Source: Flaviramulus_B aquimarinus (lineage in GTDB: Bacteria > Bacteroidota > Bacteroidia > Flavobacteriales > Flavobacteriaceae). Taken from it: a DNA stretch of 64,000 nt. Each line of letters opens with the position of its first letter. Position 1 is the stretch's first letter. This document shows, piece by piece, positions 34,000-42,979 of this stretch. The notes under the pieces are model-generated. The model did no database searches. It was not told the origin of the DNA and was given only the letters and a program-made list of their open reading frames with translations. Location: positions 868,001 through 932,000 of the forward strand of contig NZ_BAABJH010000001.1 in assembly GCF_039543205.1 (NCBI RefSeq). Reading direction: 5' to 3'. The translations under genes were made by a program, and so were the position numbers.

Positions 34000-34485
34000 T
34001 TAACTATTTTTCCGTAGCTCTGCCATTTTAATGGCGGCAACTGCAGCTTCCGTACCCTTGTTACCATGTTTGCCACCGGAACGATCTATAGCTTGTTGCA
34101 TGGTATTATCTGTAAGCACACAAAAAATTACTGGGGTTTCACGCATTACATTTAAGTCTTTTATCCCTTGAGTTACCCCATCACAAACAAAATCGAAATG
34201 CTTAGTTTCGCCTTGAATAACACTACCAATAGCAATAACTGCATTAACCATTTGCTCTTGCATTTTTTTGCAACCATAGATTAACTCAAAACTTCCAGGA
34301 ACATCCCAACGCACTATATTATTTGGCAATACTCCATTTTCAATAAGCGTATCGTAAGCGCCTTGGTATAAGCCTTCGGTAACCGTATCATTCCATTCAG
34401 AAACAACAATCCCAAACCGAAATTTATTCGCGTTTGGGATTGTTGTTTTATCGTAATCGGATAAATTTTTATTTACCGTAGCCAT
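34000..34485 (-). CDS. ribH: 6,7-dimethyl-8-ribityllumazine synthase
   Basis: A 161-residue lumazine synthase, the penultimate enzyme of riboflavin synthesis. Motifs include FGIVVSEWNDTVTEGL, VPGSFELIYGCKKM and IAIGSVIQGETKHFDFVCDG, with the active-site His in KHFDFV, and the C-terminal RSGGKHGNKGTEAA. It is preceded by a TPR protein gene 11 bp away on the same strand. Confidence 0.96.
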   Translation of the reverse strand: MATVNKNLSDYDKTTIPNANKFRFGIVVSEWNDTVTEGLYQGAYDTLIENGVLPNNIVRWDVPGSFELIYGCKKMQEQMVNAVIAIGSVIQGETKHFDFVCDGVTQGIKDLNVMRETPVIFCVLTDNTMQQAIDRSGGKHGNKGTEAAVAAIKMAELRKNS

Positions 34486-34496
34486 AATGCAGCAAT

Positions 34497-35267
34497 TTAT
34501 TTATTTGCCAATACTTGTGCTTTTCCTATAAACACATCTACTTTAGTGGCTTCAGTAGAATTGGAATAATCGTTTTTTATTCTTTTAAAATAATCTAAAG
34601 CTTTATCTGCTTTTCCTAAATCTAATGCGATTGCTCCCGCTTTAAACAAATACATTGGTGTTGTGTATTCATTATCACGCATGTCTGCCGCTTGCTCATA
34701 ATATCCTAAAGCATCTTCTGGTTGGTTTAATTGCACAAATGCATCACCTATATTCCCTTTAGCTAAAGGCGCTAATACTTCATCATCACTTTTAAAGTTC
34801 CCCAAATGCTCGACTGCATTTTTATAATCTTTTAATCTTAAATATGCTGTCCCAGCATAATAACTAGCTAAATTAGCAGATGGTGTTCCACTGTATTCTT
34901 CGATAATATCCAGCATACCAAACTTACCTTCACCACCATTTAAGGCTAAATTGTATAGTGAGTCTTTTGCTGTCCCGGTAACCGCTTCATCAAAGTATTT
35001 TTGTGCTTGAAACATATCGTTCATAGCAGCAATTTGTTTTGGTTTTGCTATATATTCTTTATACCCTAAAGAGCCTAAAACAACTAAAGCAACAACGCCT
35101 ATGATAATGAAAATATATTTTTGATTCTTTTCAACAAATGCTTCTGTTTTCGAAGCTGTTTCATCAAGTGTATTAAAAACCTCTGCTGTTGTAGAACCTT
35201 CTTCTATATTCTGTTGCTTTTCTACTTTTGTTTTTGGTTTGTAACCTCTTTTATTATAAGTTGCCAT
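34497..35267 (-). CDS. TPR-containing membrane-anchored protein (YfgM-like)
   Basis: A 256-residue protein with an N-terminal cytoplasmic stretch, one transmembrane helix (YIFIIIGVVALVVLGSLGY, about 49-67) and tetratricopeptide-like repeats outside (YYAGTAYLRLKDYKNAVEHL, GNIGDAFVQLNQPEDALGYY, FKAGAIALDLGKADKALDYF). The plan matches YfgM/YbgF-type proteins linked to the Sec machinery and outer-membrane biogenesis. It lies upstream of ribH in the same direction. Confidence 0.8.
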   Translation of the reverse strand: MATYNKRGYKPKTKVEKQQNIEEGSTTAEVFNTLDETASKTEAFVEKNQKYIFIIIGVVALVVLGSLGYKEYIAKPKQIAAMNDMFQAQKYFDEAVTGTAKDSLYNLALNGGEGKFGMLDIIEEYSGTPSANLASYYAGTAYLRLKDYKNAVEHLGNFKSDDEVLAPLAKGNIGDAFVQLNQPEDALGYYEQAADMRDNEYTTPMYLFKAGAIALDLGKADKALDYFKRIKNDYSNSTEATKVDVFIGKAQVLANK

Positions 35268-35328
35268 CTGATTCTCTATATAATTTGGTTCAAAATAAAA
35301 CGTTTGAACATATTTTATTAATGTGGCG

Positions 35329-35336
35329 CAAAAATA
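35329..35336 (-). promoter_or_regulatory. -7 box of the TPR-ribH operon
   Basis: CAAAAATA on the plus strand reads TATTTTTG on the minus strand, fitting TAnnTTTG about 60 bp before the TPR gene start. Confidence 0.5.
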
Positions 35337-35440
35337 TAATTTTTCTTCATAACTAAAAGGGTATTTATTTGATATTTTTCAATAATTTGCACTTCTTTTT
35401 AGGAGTTTAGCCTCTAAATGTACTTTAAGTTGCTATTTAT

Positions 35441-36520
35441 ATGATTTTAAAATCACTTTCTTTACTTAACTATAAAAATTTCGATAGTAAATCGTTCATT
35501 TTCAATGATAAGATAAATTGTATTGTCGGCAATAACGGTATTGGAAAAACAAATGTACTTGATGCTATTTATCATTTGTCATTTGGGAAAAGCTATTTTA
35601 ATCCGGTAGCCACCCAAAACATTAAACACAATGAAGATTTTTTTGTAATTAATGGCGATTATAATAAAGATGATAAAACTGAAAAAATAGCCATCAGCTT
35701 AAAACGCGGTCAAAAAAAAGTGATAAAACGAAATACCAAAGCTTACGAAAAATTTAGTGAACATATTGGCTTTTTACCTTTAGTTATTATTTCGCCAGCT
35801 GATAGAGATTTGATTATTGAAGGCAGTACCACACGCCGAAAATTTATTGATAGTGTTATTTCGCAAAGCGACAAAAACTACCTAAGCCACTTAATAAATT
35901 ACAATAAAATATTAGCACAACGTAATGCTTTGCTAAAATATTTTGCTTTAAACCACACGTTTAACAACGATACTTTAGAAGTTTACAATACTCAACTTAC
36001 AGATTATGGAACCCAAATTTTTGAAAAGCGAGATGCTTTTCTAAAGATGTTTATCCCCATTTTTAAGTCACGTTACGAAGCTATTAGTAATGGTAATGAA
36101 ACGGTAGATTTAGTCTACCATAGTCATTTATTTGAAGACCATCTTGATACCCTTTTAAAAACCACAATTAATAAAGATAAGGCTTTGCAATATACAAGTG
36201 TAGGAATTCATAAAGACGACTTACATTTTAATATTGAAGGACATCCTATCAAAAAATTTGGAAGCCAAGGGCAACAAAAATCGTTTTTAATTGCTTTAAA
36301 ATTAGCGCAGTTCGATTTTATAAAAGAACAAAGTGGCGTAAATCCTATTTTGCTTCTTGATGATATATTTGATAAATTAGATGAACAGCGTGTCGCACAA
36401 ATCATTAAATTGGTTGATGATGAAAATTTTGGGCAACTTTTTATTAGTGATACACATGCAGAACGCACTGAGCACGCTGTAAAACAAGTACACCAGTCTT
36501 ATGAAGTTTTTAAATTGTAA
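35441..36520 (+). CDS. recF: DNA replication and repair protein RecF
   Basis: A 359-residue SMC-like ATPase. Walker A is GNNGIGKTN (30-38), the signature-like segment is KKFGSQGQQKSFLIALKLAQ, and Walker B is PILLLDDIFDKLDEQR. RecF loads RecA at gapped DNA with RecO and RecR. It starts an apparent operon with the DciA-like gene 49 bp later. Confidence 0.95.
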   Translation: MILKSLSLLNYKNFDSKSFIFNDKINCIVGNNGIGKTNVLDAIYHLSFGKSYFNPVATQNIKHNEDFFVINGDYNKDDKTEKIAISLKRGQKKVIKRNTKAYEKFSEHIGFLPLVIISPADRDLIIEGSTTRRKFIDSVISQSDKNYLSHLINYNKILAQRNALLKYFALNHTFNNDTLEVYNTQLTDYGTQIFEKRDAFLKMFIPIFKSRYEAISNGNETVDLVYHSHLFEDHLDTLLKTTINKDKALQYTSVGIHKDDLHFNIEGHPIKKFGSQGQQKSFLIALKLAQFDFIKEQSGVNPILLLDDIFDKLDEQRVAQIIKLVDDENFGQLFISDTHAERTEHAVKQVHQSYEVFKL

Positions 36521-36568
36521 AAAAACAAGACTAAAAACTAAAACCAACAACTATTAACTATATAACCA

Positions 36569-36865
36569 ATGCCAAAACGCAACAACGAACATATCAGTAT
36601 CTCGGACGCCTTAAAAGAGTTTGTAGAAACCAATAAACTAGAAAAAGGTTTAAATAAAGTTAATGTTGCTGATGCCTGGGCCAAGCTTATGGGTAATGGT
36701 GTTAATAATTATACGACATCAGTAAATTTGGAACGCGACACCTTGTATGTGCAATTAAATTCTAGCGTACTTAGGGAAGAACTAAGCTATGGTAAACAAA
36801 AAATAATTAATATGCTTAATGAAGAATTAGGAAAAGAAATCATTAAAAAACTGGTTCTAAGATAA
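36569..36865 (+). CDS. DUF721/DciA-like protein
   Basis: A 98-residue protein with the DciA-type KH-like fold: ISDALKEFVETNKLEKGLNK, VADAWAKLMG and the C-terminal YVQLNSSVLREELSYGKQKI. DciA proteins load or assist the replicative helicase in bacteria without DnaC, and in many genomes the gene lies near recF, as here. The family match is by eye. Confidence 0.82.
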   Translation: MPKRNNEHISISDALKEFVETNKLEKGLNKVNVADAWAKLMGNGVNNYTTSVNLERDTLYVQLNSSVLREELSYGKQKIINMLNEELGKEIIKKLVLR

Positions 36866-36927
36866 TTACCAATACTAATTTAATAGTTTTTTTTTAATAA
36901 AAATTACCAATCTATTGTTTTTTGTAT

Positions 36928-36935
36928 TACCTTTG
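36928..36935 (+). promoter_or_regulatory. -7 box of the first cold-shock gene
   Basis: TACCTTTG fits TAnnTTTG, 27 bp before the ATG at 36963. It excludes an earlier TTG start at 36915. Confidence 0.55.
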
Positions 36936-36962
36936 CCACTTAATTATTTTAATACAAATACA

Positions 36963-37154
36963 ATGAGTAAAGGTACCGTAAAATTCTTCAATGATTCTAA
37001 AGGTTTTGGATTCATCACTGAAGATGACAACAACAAAGAACATTTCGTACACATTTCAGGACTTATCGATGAAATTCGTGAAGGTGATGCAGTTGAATTC
37101 GATCTACAAGAAGGTAGAAAAGGATTAAACGCCGTAAACGTAAAAGTAATCTAA
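36963..37154 (+). CDS. Cold-shock domain protein, copy 1
   Basis: 63 residues: MSKGTVKFFNDSKGFGFITE, then EHFVHISGL and a C-terminal FDLQEGRKGLNAVNVKVI. The RNP motifs KGFGFI and HFVHI bind single-stranded nucleic acid. It is a CspA-type RNA chaperone that prevents secondary structure at low temperature. A terminator follows. A near-identical paralogue is 110 bp downstream. Confidence 0.96.
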   Translation: MSKGTVKFFNDSKGFGFITEDDNNKEHFVHISGLIDEIREGDAVEFDLQEGRKGLNAVNVKVI

Positions 37155-37180
37155 GATATATACTTTAACAATTACAACTA

Positions 37181-37212
37181 AAAGCCTATCATTTATTTGA
37201 TAGGTTTTTTTT
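37181..37212 (+). terminator. Terminator after cold-shock copy 1
   Basis: AGCCTATC and GATAGGTT enclose an 8-base loop and are followed by a run of eight T. The two cold-shock genes are therefore separate units. Confidence 0.8.
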
Positions 37213-37264
37213 GTGGCATAAACTTTGCTTTATACTATTTATAATAATTTAATATTTAAATACA

Positions 37265-37456
37265 ATGAGTAAAGGAACAGTAAAATTCTTCAACGATTCT
37301 AAAGGATTTGGATTCATCACTGAAGAAGGTTCAAACACAGAACATTTTGTTCACATTTCTGGATTAATCGACGACATTCGTGAAGGCGACATCGTTGAAT
37401 TTGATTTACAGGAAGGCAGAAAAGGTTTAAACGCCGTAAACGTAAAAGTAGTTTAG
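37265..37456 (+). CDS. Cold-shock domain protein, copy 2
   Basis: 63 residues, differing from copy 1 only at a few positions (for example EEGSNTEHF for EDDNNKEHF, and DDIREGDIVE for DEIREGDAVE). The RNP motifs are intact. The bases before both start codons (AAATACAATGAGTAAAGG, or nearly so) are also alike, so the pair is a tandem duplication including part of the leader. It has its own terminator and a different upstream region. Confidence 0.96.
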   Translation: MSKGTVKFFNDSKGFGFITEEGSNTEHFVHISGLIDDIREGDIVEFDLQEGRKGLNAVNVKVV

Positions 37457-37484
37457 TTAAAACATACAGTACTTTTTTAAAACA

Positions 37485-37516
37485 AAAATCCCGCAACTTA
37501 GTTGCGGGATTTTTTA
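37485..37516 (+). terminator. Terminator after cold-shock copy 2
   Basis: AAAATCCCGCAAC-TTA-GTTGCGGGATTTT is a perfect 13-bp stem with a 3-base loop and a T run. Confidence 0.9.
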
Positions 37517-37560
37517 TGGTTAAAACTCATTAGGCAACGCCTTCTGAGCATTATTTTCGA

Positions 37561-37980
37561 CTAAAACATCTCTCTTCCTGAAAAATGAAAAGCACCTTCA
37601 ATAGCTGCGTTATCATCACTATCACTTCCGTGTACCGCGTTTTCACCAATTGAAGCTGCATATAATTTACGGATAGTTCCTTCAGCTGCATCAGCAGGAT
37701 TTGTAGCACCAATTAAAGTCCTAAAGTCTTCAACAGCATTGTCTTTTTCCAAAATAGCTGCAACTATAGGTCCACGAGTCATATATTCAACTAAATCTGT
37801 AAAAAACGGACGTTCGTTATGTATTGCATAAAATGCTTGAGCATCCGATGTTGTCATTTGTGTTAATTTCATAGCTACAATTTTAAACCCTGAAGCTGAA
37901 ATTTTTTCTAATATTGCACCAATGTGTCCTTTTTCAACAGCATCTGGCTTAAGCATTGTAAATGTTCTATTTGTTGCCAT
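37561..37980 (-). CDS. ndk: Nucleoside-diphosphate kinase
   Basis: 139 residues from the ATG at 37980 (MATNRTFTMLKPDAVEKGHI). A longer frame from 38004 would begin inside the promoter -7 box at 38002-38009, so I reject it. The active-site His is in NAVHGSDSDDNA. The enzyme equilibrates NTP and dNTP pools by phosphohistidine transfer. It is a single-gene unit divergent from the DHH gene. Confidence 0.96.
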   Translation of the reverse strand: MATNRTFTMLKPDAVEKGHIGAILEKISASGFKIVAMKLTQMTTSDAQAFYAIHNERPFFTDLVEYMTRGPIVAAILEKDNAVEDFRTLIGATNPADAAEGTIRKLYAASIGENAVHGSDSDDNAAIEGAFHFSGREMF

Positions 37981-38001
37981 TTTTATTATTTTATGTGCGT
38001 G

Positions 38002-38009
38002 CAAAAGTA
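38002..38009 (-). promoter_or_regulatory. -7 box of ndk
   Basis: CAAAAGTA reads TACTTTTG on the minus strand (TAnnTTTG), 21 bp before the ATG at 37980. Confidence 0.55.
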
Positions 38010-38067
38010 ATGTATTTCTAATTAAAACAAGACAATCAATTTTAAAAAAATTGTATCTTCGTCAACT

Positions 38068-39087
38068 ATGAAAAAAGAAGACATAACTAGCATTAAACAA
38101 TTATTATCTACTAAAAAAAAGATAGTTATTGTCCCTCATAAAAACCCAGATGGCGATGCTATTGGCTCAAGCCTTGGCTTATACCATTATCTTTTAAAAG
38201 GAAATCATCAAGTTCATGTTTTAGTACCTAATGACTATCCTGCGTTTTTAAAATGGATCCCTGGAAATGACACTATTTTAAAACACGACTCTCAAACCAA
38301 GGCGTGTAATACTTTAGTTAAAGATGCCGATGTTATTTTTACATTAGATTTTAACGCTTTTCATAGAACTGGTAATATGGAGACGGTTCTAACAGAAAGT
38401 AGCGCCTTAAAAATCATGATTGACCATCACCAAGCACCTGACGACTATGCAACTTACATGTTTAGTGATGTTAGTATGAGTTCTACCTGCGAAATGGTTT
38501 ATCATTTTATAGATATGTTAGGAGACTCAAACTTAATTGATACCGATGTAGCCACTTGTTTATATGTAGGAATCATGACCGATACAGGCTCTTTCAGATT
38601 TCGTTCCACAACAAGCACCACACATCAAATTATAGCTAAGCTTATAGAAAAAGGTGCTGACAATACTGAAATTCATAATAACATATATGACACCAATAGT
38701 TATGAACGTTTACAACTTTTAGGTTGTGCATTAACCAATTTAAGAGCTCTTCCTGAATCTCGAGCAGCTTATATAACACTTTCACAAGCAGAACTTCAAA
38801 AGCATAACTACAAAAAAGGCGATACTGAAGGTATTGTAAACTATGCTTTATCACTGGATGGTATTGTGCTAGCTGCCATATTCATAGAGGATAAAAAAGA
38901 AGGCATTATTAAAATTTCATTACGTTCAAAAGGTGACTTTTCAGTTAATGAAATGTCTAGAGCTCATTTTCAAGGTGGCGGCCATACCAATGCCGCTGGA
39001 GGTAAAAGCTACCTATCGTTAAACAAAACTGTTGAAAAATTTATTAGTATATTGCCTAGTTATAATAAAGCCCTAAATAATGAATAA
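38068..39087 (+). CDS. DHH-family phosphoesterase (NrnA-like)
   Basis: A 339-residue DHH/DHHA1 protein. The metal-binding motifs are IVPHKNPDGDAIGSSLG, FTLDFNAFHR and MIDHHQAPDDY (the DHH signature), and the DHHA1 domain ends in FQGGGHTNAAGG. NrnA-type enzymes degrade nanoRNAs and dephosphorylate pAp. The next gene, gldI, overlaps it by 8 bp. Confidence 0.92.
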   Translation: MKKEDITSIKQLLSTKKKIVIVPHKNPDGDAIGSSLGLYHYLLKGNHQVHVLVPNDYPAFLKWIPGNDTILKHDSQTKACNTLVKDADVIFTLDFNAFHRTGNMETVLTESSALKIMIDHHQAPDDYATYMFSDVSMSSTCEMVYHFIDMLGDSNLIDTDVATCLYVGIMTDTGSFRFRSTTSTTHQIIAKLIEKGADNTEIHNNIYDTNSYERLQLLGCALTNLRALPESRAAYITLSQAELQKHNYKKGDTEGIVNYALSLDGIVLAAIFIEDKKEGIIKISLRSKGDFSVNEMSRAHFQGGGHTNAAGGKSYLSLNKTVEKFISILPSYNKALNNE

Positions 39088-39622
39088 ACTATTAATATTG
39101 GTATTCGTTTTAATAGTATTTAACTGCAAAACACCCGAAGCAAGGCAACCTGTTTCTGTAAAAACTGGCTCTTTTATTGATGCTTCTGTAGAACGTAATA
39201 AAAAACTAAATGCCAAAGAACAATTTGCCATAGAACAACTTATGAAGCAACAAAACAAAAACTATTTGGCTTCAGAAAGTGGGTTTTGGTATTATTATAA
39301 CAATAAAATTGAAATAGACACGTTAAGCACACCTAAATTCGGGGATATTGTAAATTACAATTACAATGTTAAAAACCTTAATGGTAGTGTTATATATTCT
39401 ACCGAAGTTATTAAAACACAGGTTTATGCTATGGATAAACAAGAATTATTCACGGGTTTGCGTGAAGGTTTAAAACTTATGAAAACCGGTGAGACCATAA
39501 CCTTTTTATTTCCATCTCAAAAAGCATATGGCTATTATGGCGACGAAAACAAAATAGGACGTAATACACCCTTAATTTGTGAAGTCACCGTTAATTCAAT
39601 TACCCAAAATCAAAAGAATTAG
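39080..39622 (+). CDS. gldI: Gliding motility-associated FKBP-type lipoprotein GldI
   Basis: A 180-residue lipoprotein (MNKLLILVFVLIVFNC, lipid Cys at 16) with a C-terminal FKBP-like domain: GDIVNYNYNVKNLNG, FTGLREGLKLMKTGETITFL and FPSQKAYGYYG. GldI is a peptidyl-prolyl isomerase-like lipoprotein needed for gliding in Flavobacterium johnsoniae, where it may fold other Gld or secretion proteins. It stands between the DHH gene and another isomerase gene. Confidence 0.88.
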   Translation: MNKLLILVFVLIVFNCKTPEARQPVSVKTGSFIDASVERNKKLNAKEQFAIEQLMKQQNKNYLASESGFWYYYNNKIEIDTLSTPKFGDIVNYNYNVKNLNGSVIYSTEVIKTQVYAMDKQELFTGLREGLKLMKTGETITFLFPSQKAYGYYGDENKIGRNTPLICEVTVNSITQNQKN

Positions 39623-39624
39623 AA

Positions 39625-40752
39625 ATGTATCTATTTAAAAACGCTACTAAAGTTTTATTACTTGTACTATTTATAAGTTTAGCATCTTGCAAGGCGCAAT
39701 ATCCAGACTTAGAAGATGGCATTTATGCCGAGTTTATAACCAATAAAGGTGTTATGCTTGCTAAACTGGCAGAAGACAAAGCGCCTATAACGGTTGCTAA
39801 TTTTGTGTCGTTGGCTGAAGGAACCAATACTATGGTTGATAGTAAATATAAGGGCAAGAAATTTTATAATGGCACTATTTTCCATCGTGTTATAGATAAC
39901 TTTATGATTCAAGGTGGCGACCCATTAGGCTCTGGGCAAGGCAACCCTGGTTACAAGTTTAGAGGTGAATTTCATCCAGATTTAAAACACGACAAGCCAG
40001 GTATTTTATCTATGGCCAATTCTGGACCAAATACCAATGGAAGTCAATTTTTTATCACAGAAATCCCAAAAGCACGTCTGGATAACGGCTATAATGTGTT
40101 TGGAGAATTGGTATTAGGATTAGATATTCAGGATTCTATTTCAAATGTAAAAACAAATTCAAAAAGCAAACCTATTGAAGATGTGGTTATAGAAGAATTA
40201 AACATTATTAGAAAAGGGAAATCAGCCAAATCGTTTGATGCGCCTGAAGTTTTTAATAACCATTTTGCAGAAGATGAACGACTTAAAAAAGAAAAAAAGG
40301 CTAAAGCTGAAGCTATTTTAAAAGCCACTAAAGACAAGTTTGAAACGCAACGCGAAAAAGCAACAACATTAGATTCTGGCTTAAAATATTTTATTTCTGA
40401 AAGCGGCACAGGTGAAAAACTATCTAATGAAGCACACGTATCAACGCATTATGCCGTGTATTTTGAAAGCGGAAAACTTTTAGAAACCAGTAAATTAGAA
40501 ATCGCAGAAGCGTTAGATGCAGTTAATGAAAAACGTAAAGCCGCTAACAAATACGAACCAATAACCGCTGATATTGGTCCAGATGCGCGCATGATTCCTG
40601 GGTTTAAAGAAGGATTACAACAGCTTAGCGTAGGCGACAAAGCGACTTTATTTATTCCGTATCATTTAGCTTACGGAGAAGCTGGAACAAGAGGTATTCC
40701 AGGGAAATCCAATATTATTTTTGAAGTTGAAATTTTAGAGCTTCTTAAATAA
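39625..40752 (+). CDS. Peptidyl-prolyl isomerase with cyclophilin and FKBP domains
   Basis: A 375-residue lipoprotein (LLLVLFISLASC, lipid Cys at 22) that combines two isomerase folds. A cyclophilin domain lies at about 32-190 (VANFVSLAEG, FHRVIDNFMIQGGDPLGSG, NTNGSQFFITE). A charged coiled-coil linker follows (RLKKEKKAKAEAILKATKDK), then a C-terminal FKBP domain (VSTHYAVYFESGKL, PGFKEGLQQLSVGDKATLFI, AYGEAG). It follows gldI after two bases and probably works in the periplasm on the same clients. Confidence 0.93.
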   Translation: MYLFKNATKVLLLVLFISLASCKAQYPDLEDGIYAEFITNKGVMLAKLAEDKAPITVANFVSLAEGTNTMVDSKYKGKKFYNGTIFHRVIDNFMIQGGDPLGSGQGNPGYKFRGEFHPDLKHDKPGILSMANSGPNTNGSQFFITEIPKARLDNGYNVFGELVLGLDIQDSISNVKTNSKSKPIEDVVIEELNIIRKGKSAKSFDAPEVFNNHFAEDERLKKEKKAKAEAILKATKDKFETQREKATTLDSGLKYFISESGTGEKLSNEAHVSTHYAVYFESGKLLETSKLEIAEALDAVNEKRKAANKYEPITADIGPDARMIPGFKEGLQQLSVGDKATLFIPYHLAYGEAGTRGIPGKSNIIFEVEILELLK

Positions 40753-40807
40753 ACTTTAACACAAATAAAATCTTGAACGTTTATATTTACGTGGAAAAAC
40801 AAAACCT

Positions 40808-41737
40808 ATGCAACTATTAAAATTTGATTGGAACCCTATAACAGGAATTGATATTGTTGGAAATTTCAAACTCCATTTTTACAGCCTTATGTGGGTGATT
40901 GCATTTATATTAGGTTGGTATATCATGAAACGTATTTTCACTAAAGAAAAAGTATCGTTAGATTATTTAGACCCTCTTTTTATATACACAGTTTTAGCAA
41001 CCATGCTCGGTGCTAGGCTAGGTCATGTTTTGTTTTACCAATCGGAATTAATATCAGAAGATTTTTTTAGCATCTTCCTCCCTTTCAAGTTTAAAGGTGG
41101 TTTTGAATTTACAGGTTTTCAAGGACTAGCCAGTCATGGTGCAGCCATTGGTATTATTATAGGTATGTATTTATATAGAAAAAAATACAACTATAAATCA
41201 TTACTTTGGATTTTAGACCGTGTTGTTATAACCGTCGCTTCAGGAGCCGTTTTTATTAGAATTGGAAACTTTATCAATTCTGAAATTATTGGAAAAATAA
41301 CGGACTCTAGTTTAGGGGTTCGTTTTATTCAAGACCAATATTACAAGAGGGAAATTATACAACGTACAGGCATTAAAGATGTTCAAGACGCTTATAATGC
41401 TGTAACCGATAATCCTCAATTTCAAAATTTATTAGACGCTGTCCCATACAGGCATCCTTCACAATTATACGAGTCGTTTTGTTATATTTTTGTGTTTTTA
41501 ATCCTATTGTATTTCTATACTAAAACGGACAAAAAAAATCAGTCAGGATTCCTATTTGGTTTGTTTTTAATCCTACTTTGGACCATTCGATTCTTTGTTG
41601 AATTCACTAAAGAGCCACAAGGGGAAGAATACATCAATTGGTTTGAGCTTAACACCGGACAATGGTTAAGCATACCTTTTGTATTATTAGGCTTGTACTT
41701 TATGTTTGTTTACAAACCAAAAACTACAGTAAAATAG
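40808..41737 (+). CDS. lgt: Prolipoprotein diacylglyceryl transferase
   Basis: A 309-residue integral membrane enzyme that adds diacylglycerol to the lipobox Cys of lipoproteins. Motifs include LGARLGHVLFYQ, GLASHGAAIGIIIGMYLY, the signature GAVFIRIGNFINSEIIG (R and N conserved) and the RHPSQLYESFCY region. Placed among lipoprotein genes gldI and the isomerase. One base separates it from the next gene. Confidence 0.96.
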   Translation: MQLLKFDWNPITGIDIVGNFKLHFYSLMWVIAFILGWYIMKRIFTKEKVSLDYLDPLFIYTVLATMLGARLGHVLFYQSELISEDFFSIFLPFKFKGGFEFTGFQGLASHGAAIGIIIGMYLYRKKYNYKSLLWILDRVVITVASGAVFIRIGNFINSEIIGKITDSSLGVRFIQDQYYKREIIQRTGIKDVQDAYNAVTDNPQFQNLLDAVPYRHPSQLYESFCYIFVFLILLYFYTKTDKKNQSGFLFGLFLILLWTIRFFVEFTKEPQGEEYINWFELNTGQWLSIPFVLLGLYFMFVYKPKTTVK

Positions 41738-41738
41738 T

Positions 41739-42212
41739 ATGTTAAAACGCTTTGCTTTATTTCTTTTTCTATCTGTCTTTTTAAGTCTTTCTGCATGTAA
41801 AAAAGACAAAAAAGTTATTCAGCAAACCGAGGTTAGTTTTAAAAAAGAAGCTGAACTTACTATTTTCAAATCTGCTGATTCTACTGAAGTAAAGTTAGAT
41901 ATCGAGATTGCTGATACCGATTTTGATATCCAAACAGGTTTAATGTATAGAAATTCCATGGAAACCAACCAAGGGATGCTTTTTATTTTTGATGATGAAA
42001 GGGAACGTTATTTCTATATGAAAAACACAAAAATTCCTTTAGACTTGATTTTTATTGATAGCAATAAAAAGATTGTTAGTTTTCAGAAAAACGCTAAACC
42101 TTTCAATGAATCATCATTACCATCAAATGCACCTGCGCAATATGTTTTAGAAATTAATGCGAGCTTGGTAGATACTTGGGGGCTTTCTGTTGGAGATTCT
42201 ATTAGGTATTAA
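41739..42212 (+). CDS. DUF192 family lipoprotein
   Basis: A 157-residue lipoprotein (LFLFLSVFLSLSAC, Cys at 20). The DUF192 core is clear: IADTDFDIQTGLMYRNSMET, then GMLFIFDDERERYFYMKNTK, PLDLIFIDSNKKIV and the closing VLEINASLVDTWGLSVGD. The family is broadly conserved with no settled activity. It is the last gene of the lgt run. Confidence 0.88.
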   Translation: MLKRFALFLFLSVFLSLSACKKDKKVIQQTEVSFKKEAELTIFKSADSTEVKLDIEIADTDFDIQTGLMYRNSMETNQGMLFIFDDERERYFYMKNTKIPLDLIFIDSNKKIVSFQKNAKPFNESSLPSNAPAQYVLEINASLVDTWGLSVGDSIRY

Positions 42213-42334
42213 TACATCCTTTTTCTCATTTCATTACGCGCAGAAACTGATTTTATAAAACCTTTTAAAACTTTAAGTTTTCTTGAAGCACATTTGATTT
42301 TGTAAGAAAAAATACCTAAATTCGTTTAACAATC

Positions 42335-42363
42335 GATAAAGTTCATTAAAACGGAACTTTATC
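42335..42363. repeat. Hairpin upstream of the GNAT gene
   Basis: GATAAAGTTC and GAACTTTATC form a perfect 10-bp stem with a 9-base loop, 38 bp before the GNAT start. It may be an operator or a weak terminator. Confidence 0.55.
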
Positions 42364-42401
42364 TTAGCATTGTGCTTAATTAAAACGAACCTTTCCAAAA
42401 G

Positions 42402-42878
42402 ATGATTGAAAGACTTGAAAATAATGATATTGAAGTATCTATAAGAATACGTACCGTTTTTCAATTATCATATAAGATAGAAGCAAAATTATTGAATGCT
42501 ACTGATTTTCCTCCATTAAAAAGACCTCTTAAAAGTTATGTAAATAGTAACACAGAGTTTTTCGGATACTTAAAAGACAGAGAACTTGCTGGAATAATTG
42601 AAATAGAACATAACAATAGTTTTACAGATATTCATAGCTTGGTAGTTAATCCAACTTTTTTTAGACAAGGAATTGCGAAAAAGTTAATGGAATTCGTTTT
42701 TAATACATTTGATTCCAATCTTTTTATTGTAGAAACCGGACTGGAGAATGGGCCTGCTACTGAATTGTATAAAAAATTTGATTTCATAGAAGTTAAACAA
42801 TGGAACACTGACCACGGAATTAGAAAAATAAAATTTGAACGAAGAATAAATAAAAAAACAAACTTAAGACGTGTATAA
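42402..42878 (+). CDS. GNAT family N-acetyltransferase
   Basis: A 158-residue GNAT with the usual core: LAGIIEIEHNNSFTDIHSLV, the acetyl-CoA motif NPTFFRQGIAKKLMEFVF (a Q-x-x-G-x-A type loop), and ETGLENGPATELYKKFDFIE at the end. Substrate unknown. It is an isolated gene flanked by structured non-coding sequences, with a multi-hairpin element beginning within its stop codon region. That context hints at acquisition. Confidence 0.88.
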   Translation: MIERLENNDIEVSIRIRTVFQLSYKIEAKLLNATDFPPLKRPLKSYVNSNTEFFGYLKDRELAGIIEIEHNNSFTDIHSLVVNPTFFRQGIAKKLMEFVFNTFDSNLFIVETGLENGPATELYKKFDFIEVKQWNTDHGIRKIKFERRINKKTNLRRV

Positions 42879-42979
42879 GTAATGGCTAGTTCTCGCCTAC
42901 TTATGAAAATCCTCGCGGATTTTCTATTCGGTTTGTATTTGCTGATTTAGTTGCTGAAACACGCAACGGAATCATACAC
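42871..42979. repeat. Multi-hairpin element downstream of the GNAT gene
   Basis: Outer arms GTGTAT (42871-42876) and ATACAC (42974-42979) enclose three hairpins. The first pairs ATAAGTA-GGC with GCC-TACTTAT (42875-42904, two-base bulge). The second is AAAATCC-TCGC-GGATTTT (42906-42923). The third is GTTGC-TGAAACAC-GCAAC (42950-42967). The whole could fold as a branched structure. It is not a recognised RNA family. Confidence 0.7.

Noticed and set aside
42871..42979. Integron attC site after the GNAT gene
   Set aside because: The GTTRRRY/RYYYAAC core sites are absent, and there is no integron integrase in the window.
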